From Catonia carolina (Eukaryota > Arthropoda > Insecta > Hemiptera > Achilidae), in NCBI GenBank assembly GCA_035578175.1, contig JAQMRL010000014.1:15751274-15815273 (forward strand): a DNA stretch of 64,000 nucleotides. The letters are read 5' to 3'. This document shows positions 1-64,000 of the stretch, in pieces; the first letter of the stretch is position 1, and each line of letters begins with the position of its first letter. The position numbers and the translations under genes are program-made. Under the pieces are notes generated by a model, which worked only from the letters and a program-made list of their open reading frames with translations, was not told where the DNA came from and made no database searches.

Positions 1-892
1 TTCAGTGCCATGGCCGATTCAATCGGCCACGATTGCTTGTGCGTAAATTGCCATGGCCGATCGAATCGGCCACCAGTTTCAAACCGCTGTAGTACTCTCA
101 GTTCTCAACAGATTGTGCTGTTTTTACTCCTAAATGAAAGAGCAGTTATTGTTGTACATGACCGTATATTTTTAGCCTCTTTGGATGTACGATGACGATT
201 TTACAAGCGATCTAACAGGTCGGTGTTCTTGTGTTGTGTCTGTTGACATTTTATAACAGCGTGTATAACCTCTACTGTTGTATTTTGTGTTTAGTTTTGC
301 AACTGTCTTTGTTAGTGATTGGTTTATTTCTTTATAATGTCGGAAAATAAATTATATTTTGGTCTTGACGATGATGAAATTTGCGAGTTAGCTTTGTGTA
401 CAGACTCTGAAGTGAACCTATGTTAGAAACTGTACAATTGTCATTTTTTATAAATACTCAAATTTTCTGTCGCGTCATGCTGAACTAATTAATATCCTCA
501 ATCAGAATATAACTCAATAAGTATGTTTGTAGAGACAATTTATAAACAAATTTAATATGGTTTTGTTCAAAATTAAATGGGCTACGTGATAGATGTGCCA
601 ACTTGTGTAAATAATATAATAATTATAAACTAGTTATTTTGTGTGAAAGTGAAAAAAACAATTTTCTTCGGTTGCTTGTACTGATTTTTTTAAATTTAAA
701 AAAAAAACAAGCATTAGTTTTGACAATGTATATGCAATTCTTCATCTATTTTTAAGGCAAGACCACAATTTCAAGACTCTAGAATTATTACTTTATCTGT
801 AATCTAATTTAACAAATATGCTTGCTTTATAGATCAAAAGTGGCTTTGCATTTTATGCACAACCATGGTGAAAGAGGAAGGCACTGAAAGGG
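1..892 (+). mobile_element. piggyBac-like derivative, left end cut by the window edge
   Basis: The right end reads GGCACTGAAAGGG followed by TTAA (893-896). The window opens with the inverted partner TTCAGTGCCATGG, so the missing left end should be TTAACCC. The TTAA target and CCC(T)TT terminus are piggyBac hallmarks. Two hairpins of the form GGCCGAT..ATCGGCC stand in the left subterminal region (11-30 and 52-73). Only a short transposase-like start is inside, so the copy is non-autonomous. Confidence 0.7.
337..426 (+). pseudogene. Possible N-terminus of a piggyBac-like transposase
   Basis: An ATG opens MSENKLYFGLDDDEICELAL and stops after 29 codons at TAG. The acidic start and its place inside a TTAA-flanked element suggest a truncated transposase. 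No catalytic residues remain. Confidence 0.3.
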
Positions 893-1112
893 TTAACCTG
901 CTCAAAAACAAATTAGTTTGATTTTACCAGCTTACAAGCTCACATCTCAGTTCAGTTTCCATTCTGTTATTGTCTACACTCATTTTTCATTCATGGATTA
1001 CAAAACCAATCACTAATATCGGCTGTATACAAACATACCATATTGTGGTATATGTCAGATAAGCATTTCAAGGACAGGTCTCCAAATAATAACAAAATCA
1101 TGATTTTGAGTA

Positions 1113-2042
1113 TACGAGGTGTGGCTATTAAATAATGAGACTGACGTAAAAAATTTTGTTTTTATTTTATACATAATCACTTATTGTCACCTTTAATATA
1201 CAATCCTACTCCATCCCTACAATGCTCCATGCGAATTTTCCATTGTTGGAAACAGTGCTGGAAGTCATCTTCTGTTAGCTCCTTCAGAACTTGTGCCGCT
1301 TTCTCTTTTACAGCTTCTACAGACTCAAATCTTGTCCCTTTTAATGCAGATTTTACCTTAGGGAACGGGTAGAAGTCACATGGTGCAACATCTGGTGAAT
1401 AAGGTGGATGTTCTAACACTTGAGATGCTGTACTTGGCTAGGAACCTCTTGACAGATAACGCGGAATGAGCTGGCGCATTGTCTTGGAGGAGAACCCATG
1501 ATTTGTCCTTTCACATTTGGGGGTGTTTTTTCCTTACTCTTTGACGTAGTTTAGAAAGTACCTCAAAATAAAAATACTGATTAATTTTTTGACCTTCAGG
1601 AACCCAGTGAAGGTACACAATCCCATGGATATAAAAAAAAACCAATCATCATTGCTTTAAATTTTCACTTGCTCATTCGAGCTTTTTTTGGCTCTTGGTG
1701 AAGTTCGGCTCTTTCAGTGCATGGATTGGCCCTTCGTTTCCAGATCATAAGTAAAAAACCATGTTTCATCACATGTTACTATCTTCTACCTGTTCCCTAA
1801 GGTGAAATCTGCATTAAAAGGGACAAGATTTAAGTCTGTGGAAGCTGTAAAAGAGAAAGCGGCACGTGTCCTGAAGGAGCTGACAGAAGATGACTTCCAA
1901 CACTGTTTCCAACAATGGAGAATTTGCATGGAGCGCTATAGAGATAGAGAAGAAGTGTACATTGAAGGTGACAATACGTGATTATGTATAAAATAAAAAT
2001 TTTTACAACGTCAGTCTCGTTATTAAATAGCCACACCTCACA
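1113..2042. mobile_element. Fold-back mariner with two inverted 3' ends, copy 1
   Basis: Ends read TACGAGGTGTGG and CCACACCTCACA, flanked by TA (1111-1112, 2043-2044). The left arm carries a transposase C-terminus on the minus strand. The right arm (about 1783-2042) is an inverted copy of the same C-terminus and 3' UTR (1113-1373). The true 5' end is absent. The junction near 1781-1783 shows short homology (TTCTACC). Confidence 0.8.
1177..1783 (-). pseudogene. Mariner transposase C-terminal remnant
   Basis: The minus strand gives MLEHPPYSPDVAPCDFYPFP, the third-aspartate region of a DD34D-type mariner, followed by KSALKGTRFESVEAVKEKAA and the C-terminus. Upstream, frames are broken, but a VTCDETWFFTYDLETK-like stretch near 1740-1780 marks the first catalytic aspartate. 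The N-terminal half is missing. Confidence 0.75.
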
Positions 2043-2377
2043 TAATAACAAAAAACTAACTGAAATAACTAAATAATAATTTAATACATTTAGTACGCTT
2101 TTAAAAAGAATTGTCCGTCAAAATAATTTTTAAAAAATCATTAACATAGGGGAACTTTCACTTAAAAGTCACAAACCGAGACAAAACAGGAGGCATGACT
2201 GAACCAAATGACAAGCAGATGAAAAATGTGTTAGCAGCTGACTACTTTCTGTATGGCTACGGTACCAGCTCAGCTCAATGCTGATCCACTGCTTGAACAT
2301 GCTTCAACTGCTAGCCTGCTCTAACCTGCTTGCTGTCTGGCCACAGCCTGAGAATGAGCTAGTAGATTCAAGTACAG

Positions 2378-2590
2378 CGCAACTAATCGGCTTTCGACAG
2401 CGAAACAAATGTCAAAACGATAACCACACAAACACAACACAACGAGTAGTGAGCACTACTTTAGAGGGACTCTGTACCTATAGTTGACAGGCTATGACAC
2501 CGTGGTAGGGGAGGCATGTGGGCGCATGTGCAACCCGCAAGCCTCCGTAGCTGGTTACCATTATACACATGGTACCGTGTTGTTTATACC
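2378..2590. repeat. Unclassified repeat shared with 21129-21340
   Basis: Blocks such as ACTAATCGGCTTT, CGATAACC, AGTACTACTTTAGAGG, CATGTGCG and GTAGTTGGTTACCATTA recur in the same order at 21129-21340. It is richer in GC than its surroundings. No coding signal is evident. In the second place it lies inside a piggyBac-like element. Confidence 0.6.
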
Positions 2591-2684
2591 TCAAGGCAGG
2601 TCAAGTGCCCATAGTTGGCGGTGGTAGGGAGAGGTTTTAGTAGGGTTAGAGTCACACACACCGGGCTGTGCGGTCAGCCTGCAT

Positions 2685-4447
2685 GCAAAAAAAAAATTTG
2701 GTGCGAAACACTCATACAACTTTCTCTTGCCAATGCAAATATTGAACAATATAACCTAAAATTAGTAATAAAATATTAGAAATAAACAAAAACATTAACG
2801 ATAATAAACATAACCTAATTTTAACCATGAGTGAAAGATGCAAAACGAAAATCAACCTCAGTTTGGCATAAAAATACGAAAAATCACTCTTTTACGCTAA
2901 ACTAGGCTCTGTAGAGAAAAATTCTCTAAATAAAAGTTGTAGATCTTTTAATTTCCTATAAATTTAATTATTATACACTATCATTGTGTACTAAAATGCA
3001 TACTAAGGCTGAAATCTTAAAAAATCGATTTTTTTACATATACAGGGTGATTCATGAAGTTCTCCCCCCACTTCTACAGCACATTGTACTAGTAAAAATA
3101 ATGAAAAAATGTTACATAAACATAGGTCCGAAAACGCTTCGTTAGCGAGTTACAGCTAGCGAAAGTTTCGCCTGTATTTCAGTTCACCAGGTGAAATGAG
3201 GTCTTCCTGGAATTGTGGTAAGGTAGATTAAGGGGCAAATTCAATCATTTCTTATGGTTTTTGATCTGATAAATTGAATAAAACAGGTCCCAGATCTGTA
3301 AGTTAAATAGTTTTTAAGAAAACCAGTGTCAAATGCAAAAAATGGAGTGAAAAACTTATTTTTTCATCTTTGGCCAAGGATAACTGTGTTATTTCACCAA
3401 GAAACAGTTAAAATTTTTCAATAAAACATGTAGAAAATTTTATTCTGAACAAACCGGTGTAAATTAAGTACACAGAAAGCGAATAGATGTTTGATTAAAT
3501 GAGTTTTTATTCATAAGAGTACAAAGTAAAATTAACCGGAAAAACTAAAATGAAAAAATGTGTTTTTTTCACTCCATTTTTTTGCATTTGACACTGGTTT
3601 TCTCAAAAACTATTCGCTTTCTGTGTACTTTATTTACACCGGTTTGTTCAGAATAAAATTTTCTACATTTTTTATTGAAAAATTTTAACTGTTTCTTGGT
3701 GAAATAACAAAGTTATTCTTGCCCAAAGATGAAAAAATGTAATTTTCACTCCATTTTTTGCATTTGACACTGGTTTTCTCAAAAACTATTTAACTTACAG
3801 TTCTGGGACCTGTTTTATTCAATTTATCAGATCAAAAACCATAAGAAATGATTGAATTCGCCCCTTAATCTACCTTACCACAATTCCAGGAAGACCTCAT
3901 TTCACCTGGTGAACTGAAATCCAGGCGAAACTTTCGCTAGCTGTAACTCGCTAACGAAGCGTTTTCGGACCTATGTTTATATAACATTTTTTCATTATTT
4001 TTACGAGTACAATGTGCTGTAGAAGTGGGGGGAGAACTTCATGAATCACCCTGTATATTCATGAAAATATAAAACAGAAAATCACTAATTACCGCTAAAC
4101 TAAGCATTATACAAAAAAATGTTTGAAATAAATTTTATAGGATTTTAAATTCTCTACAACTTTTATTCTATACATTTTTGCGCTACAATCCATATCAAGG
4201 CCGTAACCTTAAAAAAAAAAAAATTTTTTTACATAAAAACAGCCTTTTTAAGAATTTCAGCAGAAATAGTAAATGAGGCGATTTTAAAAAAATCGTAGGA
4301 TCCGTTTTTGAGAAAATCGCAAAAAAGTGAAAAATTACACGAATAAACTACTACTTCCGGTTGACCAATTTTGATTAAAATGTTCGTGTCGGGTCCTCTA
4401 GTGGTATCTAACTTAAGTTTCAAGTTTCAACTTCGTACGATGTTATA
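2685..4447 (+). repeat. DINE-1/HINE-like 0.95-kb repeat, interrupted by the 1-kb palindrome
   Basis: It starts with an A-run, the GTGCGAAACACTCATACA hairpin end and ACTTTCTCTTGCC. It runs through the two internal tandem units and ends truncated after CGTACGATGTT. The palindromic element at 3041-4055 has inserted inside it at a TA. Confidence 0.75.
3041..4055. mobile_element. 1-kb near-complete palindrome (TA-flanked fold-back element)
   Basis: Ends TACAGGGTGATTCATGAA and its complement are flanked by TA on both sides. The arms of about 450-500 bp are near-perfect inverted copies around a unique spacer of about 70 bp (near 3488-3560). It has no coding content. A relic of the same family surrounds the copia insertion (49060-49125 plus 53501-53738). 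Confidence 0.85.
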
Positions 4448-4490
4448 TTTGAATAAATTTATACTATACCATAATTTCTGATTAACTTAC

Positions 4491-62875
<58,385 letters not shown>

Positions 62876-62885
62876 CTGCAACAAA

Positions 62886-62990
62886 TAAAAAAAATCTATG
62901 GTGAACCACTCACACAACAATCTCCAGCCAATGGAAATAATGAAACATAAATTTAATCATGAGTGAATGATGCAAAATGAAAAACCACCT
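62886..62990 (+). repeat. HINE-like repeat, left-end fragment at an spg acceptor
   Basis: AAAAAAATCTATGGTGAACC begins about 12 bp above the acceptor of exon 62791-62875 and continues to GAGTGAATGATGCAAAATG. Confidence 0.65.
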
Positions 62991-63020
62991 GTCAAAAAAT
63001 TCTAAAAAATATAATATAAC

Positions 63021-63228
63021 TTGAACAGATTCAGGCCGACCATTCCTCAGAGAGTATGGCTAATTGAACCACAACCATCAAAGTACACCGGTAATCACTG
63101 CATTTGAATCCGTTTAAAAGTAACTACCTTTACTAGGATTTGAACCAACAACATTGGTCACCGAAAATCAGCTGTTAAACAGCTGATCTTTGGTGTTGAC
63201 TTTACCTCTAGACCAACCTGGTGGGTTC
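63021..63228 (-). repeat. tRNA-like SINE, third family, minus strand
   Basis: The minus strand starts GAACCCACCAGGTTGGTCTA (A box region), with GGTTCAAATCC as B box. The body includes TTCAATTAGCCATACTCTC and GGAATGGTCGGCCTG. An inverted partner lies at 63598-63811. Confidence 0.7.
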
Positions 63229-63597
63229 TACATTATTAATTTATTAATTAATTAGTAGTAAGTACAATTAAAAAGTGAAACCTGTGTTTTAAACCACATT
63301 CAAAAGTAAAAAACGTCCGGAAATAAAACAAGCAGTTCTAAAGTAAGGTTTTTTTTGTTGTTTTATTCGTATAAAATACAAAACATGGGAGTGGATTAGG
63401 CATTTTTTAACAATTTTGAAACAAAATATGTACCCGTTTTTTAGCAATCTTTTTTGGTCCATCGAGAACAAAAATTACATTATTTTTAACACTCTAATTC
63501 CTGTATTCTTTACTAAAAGGCTGAATTTTAGCTGACAATTAGAATATATGCAGGAACATTCCTCTAAAACATCTTATTTTTCCTCTTAAAATTGATC
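63229..63597. other. Spacer between two inverted SINEs
   Basis: AT-rich with no recognised feature. Confidence 0.4.
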
Positions 63598-63811
63598 GAA
63601 CCCACTGGATTGGTCTAGCGGTAAACGTCATCGCCACGAGTCAGCTGTTTAAGAGCTGATTTTCGGAGACAAAGGTTCAAGTAAAGGTAAAAGTAGTTAC
63701 TTTTATTCGGATTTAAATCTTAGACAGTGGTTACGGTGTAATTTGATTGTCGGGTTTCAATTAACCATACTCTCTCAGGAATGGTCGGCCTGGGTCTGTT
63801 CAAGATTACAC
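63598..63811 (+). repeat. tRNA-like SINE, third family, plus strand
   Basis: GAACCCACTGGATTGGTCTA head, then AAGGTTCAAG, and the body TTCAATTAACCATACTCTC and GGAATGGTCGGCCTG. Same family as 63021-63228 in opposite orientation. Confidence 0.7.
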
Positions 63812-63848
63812 CTCATTTACATGTCATACACGTAATCCTCATCTCATT

Positions 63849-63990
63849 GGCCGGCCCGTTGGCGCAGAGGTTAGCGCAACTGGCTTCTACACAGGGGTCC
63901 TGTGTTCGATTCCCGGTCGGATATCATCATTCTCCACCGTCTGCATTAGCAGAAATTACAAAACGTCAGATGTAAAATAAAAAAAAAATT
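63849..63990 (+). repeat. tRNA-derived SINE, head type 2
   Basis: GGCCGGCCCGTTGGCGCAGA and TGTTCGATTCCC, then a shortened body CACCGTCTGCATTAGCAG and an A-tail. Same head as 23617. Confidence 0.8.
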
Positions 63991-64000
63991 TCATTGGGTC

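Overview
This is a window from an AT-rich animal nuclear genome, almost certainly an insect. The evidence is a multi-exon gene with GT-AG introns, a dense and varied transposon load (BEL/Pao, copia, mariner, piggyBac-like, Tigger, Helitron), tRNA-derived SINEs, and a copia element primed by the initiator-Met half-tRNA. I cannot name the species or, safely, the order. There is no bacterial or organellar gene organisation.

One host gene spans the window on the minus strand: a DOCK-B family Rac/Rap guanine nucleotide exchange factor, the orthologue of Drosophila sponge (spg) and vertebrate DOCK3/DOCK4. Eighteen exons were reconstructed between 62875 (5' side) and 4491 (3' side). All have matching phases and GT-AG borders and together give about 866 codons. 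They cover the region after the SH3 domain, the C2/DHR-1 lipid-binding domain and part of the armadillo-like middle. The SH3-encoding exons lie beyond the right edge; the rest of the middle and the catalytic DHR-2 domain lie beyond the left edge. A further 54-nt in-frame candidate exon is noted at 37141-37194.

Nearly everything else is mobile DNA inside the introns. From left to right: a piggyBac-like derivative cut by the window edge (1-892); a fold-back mariner (1113-2042); a 1-kb palindrome (3041-4055); a terminal-repeat element holding a GC-rich cassette with a TATA box and a histone-type 3' stem-loop (4967-5783); a 0.9-kb MITE (6121-7040); a Tigger derivative (7333-8201); a mariner relic split by a SINE (8458-9185); a TIR element (10222-11822); a 125-135 bp tandem array (14893-15708); a piggyBac-like element holding a mariner with five in-frame TGA codons (16090-17870); a second fold-back mariner (17939-18904); another piggyBac-like element (19537-21472); and a Helitron 3' end (about 21540-22375).

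From 24492 to 34679 lies a nested stack: a mariner whose 3' end is an inverted copy of its own 5' end, which contains a second copy of the histone-stem-loop cassette and an intact BEL/Pao retrotransposon (25938-34539) with 873-bp LTRs and an open 1781-residue polyprotein. Further right are a 3-kb DNA transposon with subterminal repeats (41036-44015), two TTAA MITEs, a copia element on the minus strand (49126-53500) with one in-frame stop, a non-LTR retrotransposon relic split by a third fold-back mariner (57820-59460), and several SINEs.

A single interspersed repeat of about 0.95 kb recurs at least fifteen times, whole or in pieces. Its subterminal inverted repeats, terminal hairpin, internal tandem duplication, built-in CA microsatellite and insertion at T-runs fit the DINE-1/HINE (Helentron-derived) type. 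It often docks directly upstream of spg splice acceptors. No novel cellular pathway is visible. The most unusual signals are the recurrent end-duplicated mariners, the histone-stem-loop cassette, the acceptor-docking repeat and the 3-kb subterminal-repeat transposon.
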